Positions 57,447 through 64,000 of a stretch of DNA of 64,000 nucleotides are shown piece by piece. The stretch is from Pachyseris speciosa (Eukaryota > Cnidaria > Anthozoa > Scleractinia > Pachyseridae): contig JAEMWC010000197.1 in NCBI GenBank assembly GCA_016490735.1, positions 482,501 through 546,500 on the forward strand. Reading direction: 5' to 3'. The notes under the pieces are model-generated. The model was not told where the DNA came from. It did no database searches and saw only the letters and a program-made list of their open reading frames with translations. The number at the start of each line of letters is the position of its first letter. Within the stretch, counting starts at the first letter, position 1. A program made the translations under genes and the position numbers.

Positions 57447-58328
57447 ATGTACTTGTATATGGATATTGAACGTATGAAAAGGCTTCTTAAAATTGGAATT
57501 GAAGCTGGAAATAAGACGAGTGAAGTTCGTGATGTTATCAAGACTTATGAAAACAGAAAACAAGACATGTATGATGAAACATCAGAATTATTCAAACCTT
57601 CTATTGATGCTCAGAAGAGTGTGAAAGAAAGTGTTGACAAAAAACAGGATGAAGTAATTGAACAGTTGAAAAAAAATCAAAAAGCATTGACAAGTGGATT
57701 TGAAGATCTTATGCTTTTAAACACATTACCAGAAACTGCAGAAACAACAAAATTACCAATTGATTATAAACCAGAAATGATGTCTGAAACAAAATCACCT
57801 TATAAGTCAGATCTTGACAAGGGTTGGACACTAGATGATGTTAAAACATTGACAAAATATAAGTTACCTCCTCCATCACAAATACTTGATTCATACATAG
57901 ATGGAACAATAAATATTAATGACTATGATGCAAAAATTGGTAAATTAACCAAAGAACTTGGTGGTAAAAAAGGATTACTATCAAAAACCAAAAAGGAGAG
58001 GGATAATAATAAAGAAAAAATACATGAATTAACACAAGAAATCAAATTAATGAAAAAGTACCGAAAAAGAATTGATCTTATTGAAGAAGGCTCAAAAACT
58101 ATCGGCAAAGGTATCAGAAAGAGAAAACAAATTGGAGCAGGTGTTGTTCATTATAATAATATTGGTGACTTGCTTTCACGACTCCAGTTAATTGGTGGGT
58201 CTATTTTTGCTGGTAATAATAGTGCAGATGTCAGAAATGAGTTTGTAAATATATTGCACACATTAAGCAGACTGGGTATTGTTTCAAACAATGAGCTCAA
58301 TAAAATAATGACCAAATATCTAATGTAA
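57447..58328 (+). CDS. Element B: coiled-coil virion protein
   Basis: 293 residues, highly charged. Long helices span residues 20-90 and 155-215, with Lys/Glu heptads. The C-terminal segment (FAGNNSADVRNEFVNILHTL) matches that of the element A gene at 16268-17277. It is divergent from the ATPase by 30 bp and 6 bp before penton. Probably structural; I cannot name a family. Confidence 0.65.
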   Translation: MYLYMDIERMKRLLKIGIEAGNKTSEVRDVIKTYENRKQDMYDETSELFKPSIDAQKSVKESVDKKQDEVIEQLKKNQKALTSGFEDLMLLNTLPETAETTKLPIDYKPEMMSETKSPYKSDLDKGWTLDDVKTLTKYKLPPPSQILDSYIDGTININDYDAKIGKLTKELGGKKGLLSKTKKERDNNKEKIHELTQEIKLMKKYRKRIDLIEEGSKTIGKGIRKRKQIGAGVVHYNNIGDLLSRLQLIGGSIFAGNNSADVRNEFVNILHTLSRLGIVSNNELNKIMTKYLM

Positions 58329-58334
58329 TATTAT

Positions 58335-59114
58335 ATGACAGAAATTTCGTTACGGTTCAACAGTAAAAACAGAGACAAAATCGGTATCAGTGAGAGTCAT
58401 GATTTCACAAAAAGATTCAATACTCCTATCATATTATCAAATGATATGAAATATGAAATCGCTGTGAAGACTATCAATATGACATACAGTTGGTATAACA
58501 TCAGAGAATCTTATGGGAATAATAAAATAAAATATAGCCATAACAAAGGTGCAAACTGGGAAACAATAAGTTTTGTTGATGGGATGTACTCATATGATGA
58601 AATTAATAACTACATTCATGAGTACTTGAAAAAAAATGGACATATACTAAATCCATCTGAAACAGACGAATCAAAATTCAAGTACGGTATCATTTTGTTT
58701 TTCGTTTTATCAACATATCGTATTTTGATTGAACTTGATGAAAACTATCGAGTGGATCTGAGAAATCTTGAATTCAGAAAACTTATCGGTTTCGATTCAA
58801 AAATGGTGAATGAAACAGAGTATGGAACAAACTTGCCAGATATAACACGCGGATTAGATGAAATTTATATTAATTGTGATACGGTGATAGATAGCATTGT
58901 TGATGGAAATTCCACAAGTACTATTGCTGTTATTCCAGTCACAGATCTCGTCAGAAGTTTACCTTTCACTTATAAACCTCGTTTTCTTTCATGGAATCCT
59001 GTCTCAACACATAAAATCAGTTCAATACACTTTTATATCACTGATTCTTCCGGAGTTCCAGTTAATTTAAATGGAATAGATTGGTATATTGAGATATTCT
59101 TGAGAGGGAAGTAA
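58335..59114 (+). CDS. Element B: minor capsid protein (penton)
   Basis: 259 residues, intact. It shares with element A the blocks KYEIAVKTINMTYSWYNI, VDGMYSYDEI, YRILIELDENY and VRSLPFTYKP. It is the single jelly-roll vertex protein of Polintons. The ATG is preceded at fixed distance by CTAATGTAATATTAT, a motif shared with the hexon, fibre and ATPase genes. Confidence 0.85.
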   Translation: MTEISLRFNSKNRDKIGISESHDFTKRFNTPIILSNDMKYEIAVKTINMTYSWYNIRESYGNNKIKYSHNKGANWETISFVDGMYSYDEINNYIHEYLKKNGHILNPSETDESKFKYGIILFFVLSTYRILIELDENYRVDLRNLEFRKLIGFDSKMVNETEYGTNLPDITRGLDEIYINCDTVIDSIVDGNSTSTIAVIPVTDLVRSLPFTYKPRFLSWNPVSTHKISSIHFYITDSSGVPVNLNGIDWYIEIFLRGK

Positions 59115-59133
59115 TTATAAAACCTAATAGTAT

Positions 59134-59352
59134 ATGAAGCGGTTTGAGTTAAAAAAATATGAACAACATGGTGGAGGTGTCTTGACTGACATTGTCAAAA
59201 AAGCAGCTGAAAAAACAACCAAAACAATTGCTGAACATGCAGGCAAAAAAGGTGGTGATAAAATAATAGAACTTTTGAGAAAGATGAAAAGTGGGAGCGA
59301 TATTGGGAGTGAGATCAAAAGAAAGAGAGGTAGGCCACAAAAAATGAAATGA
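59134..59352 (+). CDS. Element B: small basic protein with AT-hook-like end
   Basis: 72 residues: MKRFELKKYEQHGGG, an amphipathic Lys/Ala-rich helix, and a C-terminal KRKRGRPQK that matches an AT-hook core (RGRP flanked by basic residues). It is between penton and hexon as in element A. A minor-groove DNA-binding core protein is plausible. Confidence 0.6.
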   Translation: MKRFELKKYEQHGGGVLTDIVKKAAEKTTKTIAEHAGKKGGDKIIELLRKMKSGSDIGSEIKRKRGRPQKMK

Positions 59353-59387
59353 ATGAAAAAAATAACTTTTATCTAACACAATAATAT

Positions 59388-60671
59388 ATGTCAAACTATC
59401 GAGAATCAAAATATATTGAACGATATGAAGATGTGGTCTTCGAACTCGAGACAGCATTAAACACCGTTGTTGCAAACAATGCTCATCAGAAGAAAACAGG
59501 TTACCGTTTCGTTGTTGATAACAGTGGAGAAGCAACACCTTTCGATTGGTATAATGCCCGTTTAAATGTTATTTTCATCGTAAAGAAGCTTGCAGATGGA
59601 GCTGCTATAGCTGCTGATGATAGAAACGGTATTGTGAATTCAGTTCACGCTCTCATTAACACCATAAATGTGAAAATGAATGGCATTGATGTTTATGAAT
59701 GTCGAGATGCAAACCAAGCTACAAACATTAAATCATTGCTCGAGTATTCACAAGGTTATGCTTCAAGTCAAGGAACAAATGAGTTCTTCTATCTTGACAC
59801 CAACAGACATCCTGACGACAGAGCGGCTCAAGCAAATTATAACAAAGGGTTCGCATCTCGTAAAATGTTGTTGAATGGTACTGGTACTGTAAATGCAGAA
59901 ATGCCATTGAACAGATACGGATTTTTCAAGAGCCTTTGGGATGAACTTTTGCCTAACTCGAAAATAGAGTTGAAGCTAACACTTGAAAGTGATGATAATT
60001 TAATTTGGCAGGCTTCTGATGATTGCCGTGTGGTACTAACCAAATTTCAGCTAATTGTTCCTCGTATTGTCATTAATGCAAGTGGAAAGTCATTGTATAT
60101 GAGCAAATATCTTGACACCAGAAAGTGGACTTATCTGAGAGAAATGGTTGAGAGAGGCAATTCAACAAGACAACAGACAGCTAATTTCCGTATTTCCACA
60201 GGAATAAACAAACCAAGGCACGTATTTGTATTCATTATTAATGATGCCAATGATGCGTCTCAGACAGCCAATAAATTCTTGTACAACACATTTTCAGTTG
60301 CAAATGCCCGAACAATGACAAATTGTTATCTAGAAGTTGGTAATGAAAATGATTATCCAGAGGTTCATTATGAACCATCAACAGAACCATCAAGAGTATT
60401 CAGAGATGTTTTGAAATACGTTCAAGCCATCAATGACTTCAGTGTTAGCACCTTGCTTAACAGAGGTAACTTCGGTTCAATATTCCCTTTCATTTGTTTT
60501 GATTTGACAAAACAGAAACAGGATATAAAAGACGGGATGACGAAACTGACTTTCAAATACAATTTGAGTGCGGGAACAAATGCAGATTACAGTGTGTATG
60601 CACTAGTCCTCTATGAACAGGACATTGAGATGAGAAAGACAGATGGTAAACTTATTTTGAGATCCATGTAA
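59388..60671 (+). CDS. Element B: major capsid protein (hexon)
   Basis: 427 residues, intact, from ATG 59388. The blocks FDWYNARLNVIFIVKKLADG, LLEYSQGYASSQGTNEFFYL, LNRYGFFKSLWDELLPNSKI and the C-terminal YALVLYEQDIEM match the broken element A hexon. Length and position fit Polinton/adintovirus double jelly-roll capsid proteins. A CTAACACAATAATAT motif precedes the ATG. Confidence 0.9.
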   Translation: MSNYRESKYIERYEDVVFELETALNTVVANNAHQKKTGYRFVVDNSGEATPFDWYNARLNVIFIVKKLADGAAIAADDRNGIVNSVHALINTINVKMNGIDVYECRDANQATNIKSLLEYSQGYASSQGTNEFFYLDTNRHPDDRAAQANYNKGFASRKMLLNGTGTVNAEMPLNRYGFFKSLWDELLPNSKIELKLTLESDDNLIWQASDDCRVVLTKFQLIVPRIVINASGKSLYMSKYLDTRKWTYLREMVERGNSTRQQTANFRISTGINKPRHVFVFIINDANDASQTANKFLYNTFSVANARTMTNCYLEVGNENDYPEVHYEPSTEPSRVFRDVLKYVQAINDFSVSTLLNRGNFGSIFPFICFDLTKQKQDIKDGMTKLTFKYNLSAGTNADYSVYALVLYEQDIEMRKTDGKLILRSM

Positions 60672-60857
60672 TTGTTTCTAATCAAATAATCAAATAATCA
60701 AATAATAATTAAATAAAAATTAAATTAAAAAATTAAATTAAATAAATAATTAAACAAATTAAATAATTAATTGAATAAATAAATAATTAAATAAATAATT
60801 AAATAATTGAATAATCATTGTTTACATTAAATACAATTTAGTATAAACATATAATAT
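60672..60857. repeat. A/T-only low-complexity spacer
   Basis: The stretch between hexon and pX is almost wholly AAATAATTAAATAA-like repeats. It may hold poly(A) signals (AATAAA occurs several times). No gene is present. Confidence 0.8.
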
Positions 60858-61691
60858 TTGACTACTTATCATCCTCATGGAGTGAAACTTTCACAAGGTC
60901 AGAAAGAAAAACTTGCAAAAGCTTATAGAACAAATTCAGCTGTAACATTGAGGTTATCGCATAGTGAATTATCAGGCAATGATCAACTTATGTTGACTAA
61001 GACACAAATCAAAAGATTGATGAAAGCTCAAAAAATGAAAAAAGGATCAGACATTAATATATCAAAAACTCAAATCAGAAAAGCTGTTGTACATGGAGGT
61101 TCTCTTTGGACAAGTCTTTTTTCACTTGGAACAAAACTATTGCCATACGCAGCTAAGGCAGCTCCAGCATTGGCTACAGGTGCTCTTTCTTCATTGGCAA
61201 GTCTTGGTGTTGATAAATTATTTGGAAAGAAACAAAAAGGAGGATTTCTCATTCCTAATCAAAACTTATCCCAACTATTGAATTATAAAAAATTGTTGAA
61301 TACGAGACAAATGGCTGATCTTATTAGTTCGATGCAGTCCGGTGGACAACTTGTTATCAAACCAACACAAACACAGATAGGAAAGGGTCGCGGAACATTA
61401 TTGGCTAGTATTGGAATTCCTCTGCTTATGAATGCCTCGACTGGAAAAGGTTTGCAGGTTGAACGAAGTCGTCCAAGACGGTCATTACCAGTATATGTTC
61501 CAGATAACATTCCAAAAAATAAAAGTGGTGGGAAGCATGATATGTTTCCATGGAGATCACCCCCAGTTTTTGGTACATGGGATAACCCAATCGGTTATGG
61601 AATGAAAAAAAAAAAGACCTCAGGAAAAGGACTTCTATTGGGCAAAAACAGTCCATTCAATTCAATCCCAATACTAGGGACAATTCTTTAA
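60858..61691 (+). CDS. Element B: adenovirus pX/pVI-like virion core protein
   Basis: 277 residues homologous to 19660-20430: TYHPHGVKLSQGQKEKLAKA, ISKTQIRKAVVHGGSLW, a hydrophobic Ala/Leu helix and a VERSRPRRSLPVYVP tail. The matching start in element A is ATG; here it is TTG at 60858 and no in-frame ATG lies upstream before a TAA, so initiation is either at a near-cognate codon or lost. The 3' end contains an 11-A run (61605-61615), and the protease frame overlaps it in -1. Confidence 0.7.
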   Translation: MTTYHPHGVKLSQGQKEKLAKAYRTNSAVTLRLSHSELSGNDQLMLTKTQIKRLMKAQKMKKGSDINISKTQIRKAVVHGGSLWTSLFSLGTKLLPYAAKAAPALATGALSSLASLGVDKLFGKKQKGGFLIPNQNLSQLLNYKKLLNTRQMADLISSMQSGGQLVIKPTQTQIGKGRGTLLASIGIPLLMNASTGKGLQVERSRPRRSLPVYVPDNIPKNKSGGKHDMFPWRSPPVFGTWDNPIGYGMKKKKTSGKGLLLGKNSPFNSIPILGTIL

Positions 61692-61723
61692 AATTCATCA
61701 ATAAACCATTATCCAACTTTGAT

Positions 61724-62341
61724 TTGTTAGATTGGGTAAAATTTCTTAACATTAAACATTTCAGAGGAGTTTTCAGTCGGGATAATTTACCAAGACAAAT
61801 AAAAAACAAAGAATGTGGAATAGTCAATCTTGACAGCAAAATTGGACCTGGCACTCATTGGGTATGTTACAGAAATTTTGATAAATACTGTGAATACTTC
61901 GACTCTTTTGGATTGATGATGCCAACAGAAGTTCAAAAATATATGATGACAAGCGGTAAACAACTTGAATACTCTGGTGATGAGATACAAGAAAGGGATT
62001 CAGTCTTGTGTGGATATTGGTGTTTGTACTATCTTCTCGAGAGACAAAAAGGCAGATCAATTCCGGATACAATACACAATTCAAAATTCAGTTCAACAGA
62101 TGCGGGTGTCAATCACAGATTCATAATAGACTACTTCAAAGGCAACCAAACAGGTGGGGCTTCAAGATCAACCATCAGAAGAATTCAAAATAAAGGTCCC
62201 ACAGCTGTGGATAAAGCTGCATATATATTGTCTAATTTTGTTACACCAGCTCCTAGTTTTTCTGGTTTGGCGAAGATACTTGCAGGTCAGGCGGTCAAGG
62301 GTGTAACAGACAACATTCAACATTACAGAGGTGGAAAATAA
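61724..62341 (+). CDS. Element B: adenain-like cysteine protease
   Basis: The frame carries the C5 protease triad: His in GPGTHWVCY, the acidic EYFDSFG segment, and Cys in CGYWCLYYL. It would cleave capsid and core proteins during maturation. Its coding similarity with element A begins around 61690, yet no ATG exists in this frame before the catalytic His. The frame stays open upstream through the pX 3' end, in -1 relative to pX. Start and expression mode are thus uncertain. Confidence 0.8.
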   Translation: MLDWVKFLNIKHFRGVFSRDNLPRQIKNKECGIVNLDSKIGPGTHWVCYRNFDKYCEYFDSFGLMMPTEVQKYMMTSGKQLEYSGDEIQERDSVLCGYWCLYYLLERQKGRSIPDTIHNSKFSSTDAGVNHRFIIDYFKGNQTGGASRSTIRRIQNKGPTAVDKAAYILSNFVTPAPSFSGLAKILAGQAVKGVTDNIQHYRGGK

Positions 62342-62371
62342 AAACCCAAACTTATATAACTAATATGTATA

Positions 62372-62530
62372 ATGGTAAAATCATATTGTGTTAAACAGAA
62401 GAAAGTAACTGAATGTGTACCAGGAAGTGAAAGATATGAAAAGACAAAAAATGGTCGAACAATGATGAAATGTACTTGTGCTGAATGTGGGATAACAAAG
62501 ACTAAATTCGTCAAGAAACGGGGAAACTGA
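62372..62530 (+). CDS. Element B: DUF5679-like Zn-ribbon protein
   Basis: A 52-residue frame: MVKSYCVKQKKVTECVPG, then KTKNGRTMMKCTCAECGITK. This is the pattern of the small DUF5679 zinc-ribbon proteins of large DNA viruses and virophages (AYCVKCKKK ... NGRPAMKGTCPVCG), with Gln in place of one Cys of the first knuckle. The last codons are GGA AAC TGA, forming a G GGA AAC slippery heptamer. Confidence 0.7.
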   Translation: MVKSYCVKQKKVTECVPGSERYEKTKNGRTMMKCTCAECGITKTKFVKKRGN

Positions 62531-62553
62531 TTGGCCCGTCTGAAGGGGCGGGC
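62521..62553 (+). other. Candidate -1 frameshift signal, Zn-ribbon to PLA2
   Basis: The heptamer G GGA AAC (62521-62527) lies in frame directly before the Zn-ribbon TGA. After a 6-nt spacer comes an 8-bp hairpin (62534-62541 with 62546-62553, two G-U pairs, GAAG loop). The -1 frame is the PLA2 frame, open from 62506 on. GGGAAAC is the slip site of some lentiviruses. Confidence 0.7.
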
Positions 62554-62583
62554 ATTTTAACAACTGGATTAGATCTAGCAGGA

Positions 62584-63501
62584 ATGGCAATGAAGGATGT
62601 AATTCTTCCACAAGCATGGAATGCTGGCAGATATTACGCTTCTGAAGCTCTCAGAAATCCAAAAATTCAACAAGCAATAATAAATAAAGGAATTGATTTA
62701 GCAAAGCCAGCAATTAGTTCTGTTGGGGAAAAAGCATTATTTGATTTAAGCACTAAAATACGCCCAAAGCGTGCTGACAAGAGACAAACCCACAAAACAG
62801 ACATAAAGGGCATTGATTATACACGTGGAGGTTCATTAATTGATAGTGCAATAAAATCGGGTGTAGTAGGGTCTCCATGGCAAGTAGATTTGAAAAAAGG
62901 GAAAGAGATTATCACTGACCCAAATTTATTTAAATTTCCAAATACAAGTGAGATAAAAGATGCAAAGGAAAGAGTGAAAGTGTATAAACAATTGTATGAA
63001 ATTGCAAAAAAAAGAGGGTACAAAAAATCTTATAATTCTTTCATTTTAGCATCAGGTTTTGGATCCAAACCAACTTTTACGTTTCCAGGATTGGGTGGTG
63101 CTATCGATATTCATAAAGCTATTGGTAAGCTTCCTAAACCAAAATCAGGTTGGACTTTGCCTGGTCATAATTACACAGGTCCATACAATCCTCTTCATAA
63201 GCAGCTTAAACACCATCCAACAACTGGTGAAATACTTGCGATATATCAGCTGCCAACTGGAAGAACAGATGCAATCGCCATGCAGCATGATGTTGATTAC
63301 TCCGTTTGTAAAGACGACAGGAAATGCAAAAATGAAGCAGACCGAAAAATGGTCAAAGCTTTAGATAACGTACCGTATAATGAAAGACAATGGGGTCATT
63401 GGTTAGTTAGAAATGTCATTGATACAAAACAAAAATTAGGACTTGGTGTTCCAAAAAACGGAAAAAGCCGTCGAGTGAAGAAAACTGGCAAGAAAAATTA
63501 G
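62584..63501 (+). CDS. Element B: parvovirus-like phospholipase A2 protein
   Basis: 305 residues from ATG 62584, in a frame open from 62506. The C-terminal third carries a viral PLA2 signature: the Ca loop LPGHNYTGPYNPL and the His-Asp helix AIAMQHDVDYSVC, followed by a third helix NEADRKMVKAL. This is the arrangement in parvovirus VP1 proteins, where the enzyme breaks endosomal membranes. The N-terminal half is helical with a basic stretch. It likely acts as a minor capsid/entry protein. The end overlaps the integrase frame by 79 nt. Confidence 0.8.
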   Translation: MAMKDVILPQAWNAGRYYASEALRNPKIQQAIINKGIDLAKPAISSVGEKALFDLSTKIRPKRADKRQTHKTDIKGIDYTRGGSLIDSAIKSGVVGSPWQVDLKKGKEIITDPNLFKFPNTSEIKDAKERVKVYKQLYEIAKKRGYKKSYNSFILASGFGSKPTFTFPGLGGAIDIHKAIGKLPKPKSGWTLPGHNYTGPYNPLHKQLKHHPTTGEILAIYQLPTGRTDAIAMQHDVDYSVCKDDRKCKNEADRKMVKALDNVPYNERQWGHWLVRNVIDTKQKLGLGVPKNGKSRRVKKTGKKN

Positions 63502-64000
63502 CAGACGAATTGCATAAACCCATTAAGCGTAACTTTACTCGGCGGCGTGTTATTGTAAACCATATTGATGAAATATGGGCAAGTAATCTAGTTGAAATGC
63601 AACAGTTTAGTAAATGGAATAAAGGTTATCGATATCTTCTTATGGTTATTGATGTCTTCAGCAAATATGGTTGGATTGTTCCTCTGAAGGATAAAAAGGG
63701 TGAAACTGTAACTGAAGCATTCAAAACCATCTTCAGAGATAGAAAACCACAATATCTATGGGTCGATAAAGGTAAAGAGTTCTATAACAAACACTTGAAG
63801 GACTTGCTAGAGAAAAATGAGATACACATGTACTCCACCGAGAATGAAGAAAAGTCCTCAGTGGTTGAAAGATGGAATCGAACAATCAAGTCCAAAATGT
63901 GGAAGCAGTTCACAATTCAAGGCAATACAATGTATCTCGATATGCTACCAATATTAGTGAAAGAATACAATAACACAAAACATTCAAGTACAAAGATGAC
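63423..64000 (+). CDS. Element B: retrovirus-like integrase, partial
   Basis: The frame is open from 63423 to the window end (not closed). It contains the Polinton integrase core: a TRRRVIVNHIDEIW lead-in, YRYLLMVIDVFSKYGWIVPL, LWVDKGKEFYN and SSVVERWNRTIKSKMW. The second Asp and the Glu of the DDE triad are present, but the first position is Asn (WASNLVEM) instead of Asp. No ATG precedes the catalytic core in frame; the first is in VEM near 63594. Entry by -1 frameshifting from the PLA2 frame is proposed. Confidence 0.8.
63453..63546 (+). other. Candidate -1 frameshift signal, PLA2 to integrase
   Basis: A AAA AAC at 63453-63459 is in the PLA2 frame. After 7 nt a 14-bp stem forms between 63467-63480 and 63533-63546 with only two G-U pairs and a 52-nt loop. 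Slipping by -1 enters the integrase frame with no stop. AAAAAAC is one of the most used animal retroviral slip sites. Confidence 0.75.

Noticed and set aside
63490..63500. AAG AAA AAT TAG at the PLA2 stop as slip site
   Set aside because: It does not fit X XXY YYZ in the zero frame, and the AAAAAAC site upstream with its stem is far better.

Overview
The window is animal nuclear DNA, most likely from a cnidarian such as a coral or sea anemone. It has short exons split by long introns, dense transposon debris (tRNA-derived SINEs, non-LTR retrotransposons, a Penelope-type fragment, hAT-like elements, many foldback elements), a hammerhead ribozyme, and two integrated Polinton/adintovirus-like DNA viruses. 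The organism call is inference from these repeat types and the receptor gene.

Region 1 (about 0.1-35.2 kb, minus strand) holds a receptor tyrosine kinase gene. Thirteen exons with compatible phases were found. In transcript order they encode a LamG-like domain, two FN3 domains, two Cys-rich exons, a second LamG-like domain split over two exons, three FN3 domains, a transmembrane segment, and the start of the kinase domain. The remaining kinase exons lie left of the window and the 5' exons were not found. One FN3 exon sits in a fresh 1.4 kb tandem duplication, and three introns appear to use GC rather than GT donors.

Region 2 (7.8-20.6 kb) lies in the 22 kb intron of that gene. It is a decayed, GC-rich Polinton/adintovirus-like element A: protein-primed PolB (broken and carrying a SINE), small zinc-finger remnant, integrase, Zn-ribbon protein, small proteins, collagen/tail-fibre-like fibre gene, packaging ATPase, coiled-coil protein, penton, small basic protein, hexon (broken), pX-like core protein and a truncated adenain-like protease.

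Region 3 (20.6-51 kb) is mostly repeats: LINE fragments, SINEs, nested TIR elements, two hAT-like elements with 5-bp target duplications, several foldback MITEs, a LINE reverse transcriptase and a Penelope GIY-YIG endonuclease fragment.

Region 4 (51.1 kb to the window end) is a second, AT-rich element B of a different lineage but with the same core order: Zn-ribbon (VLTF3-like), two fibre genes, ATPase, coiled-coil protein, penton, AT-hook protein, hexon, pX-like protein, protease, DUF5679-like Zn ribbon, parvovirus-like phospholipase A2 and integrase (runs off the end). Its most striking feature is the last block. Zn-ribbon, PLA2 and integrase lie in successive -1 frames. Each junction carries a canonical slippery heptamer (GGGAAAC, then AAAAAAC), a 6-7 nt spacer and a strong stem, which is the layout of a retroviral gag-pro-pol double frameshift inside a DNA virus. 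Five element-B genes also share a motif at a fixed 15-nt spacing before their ATG. One fibre gene arose by a local duplication that carried along the tail of the ATPase gene and exchanged its C-terminal head for a lectin-like fold.
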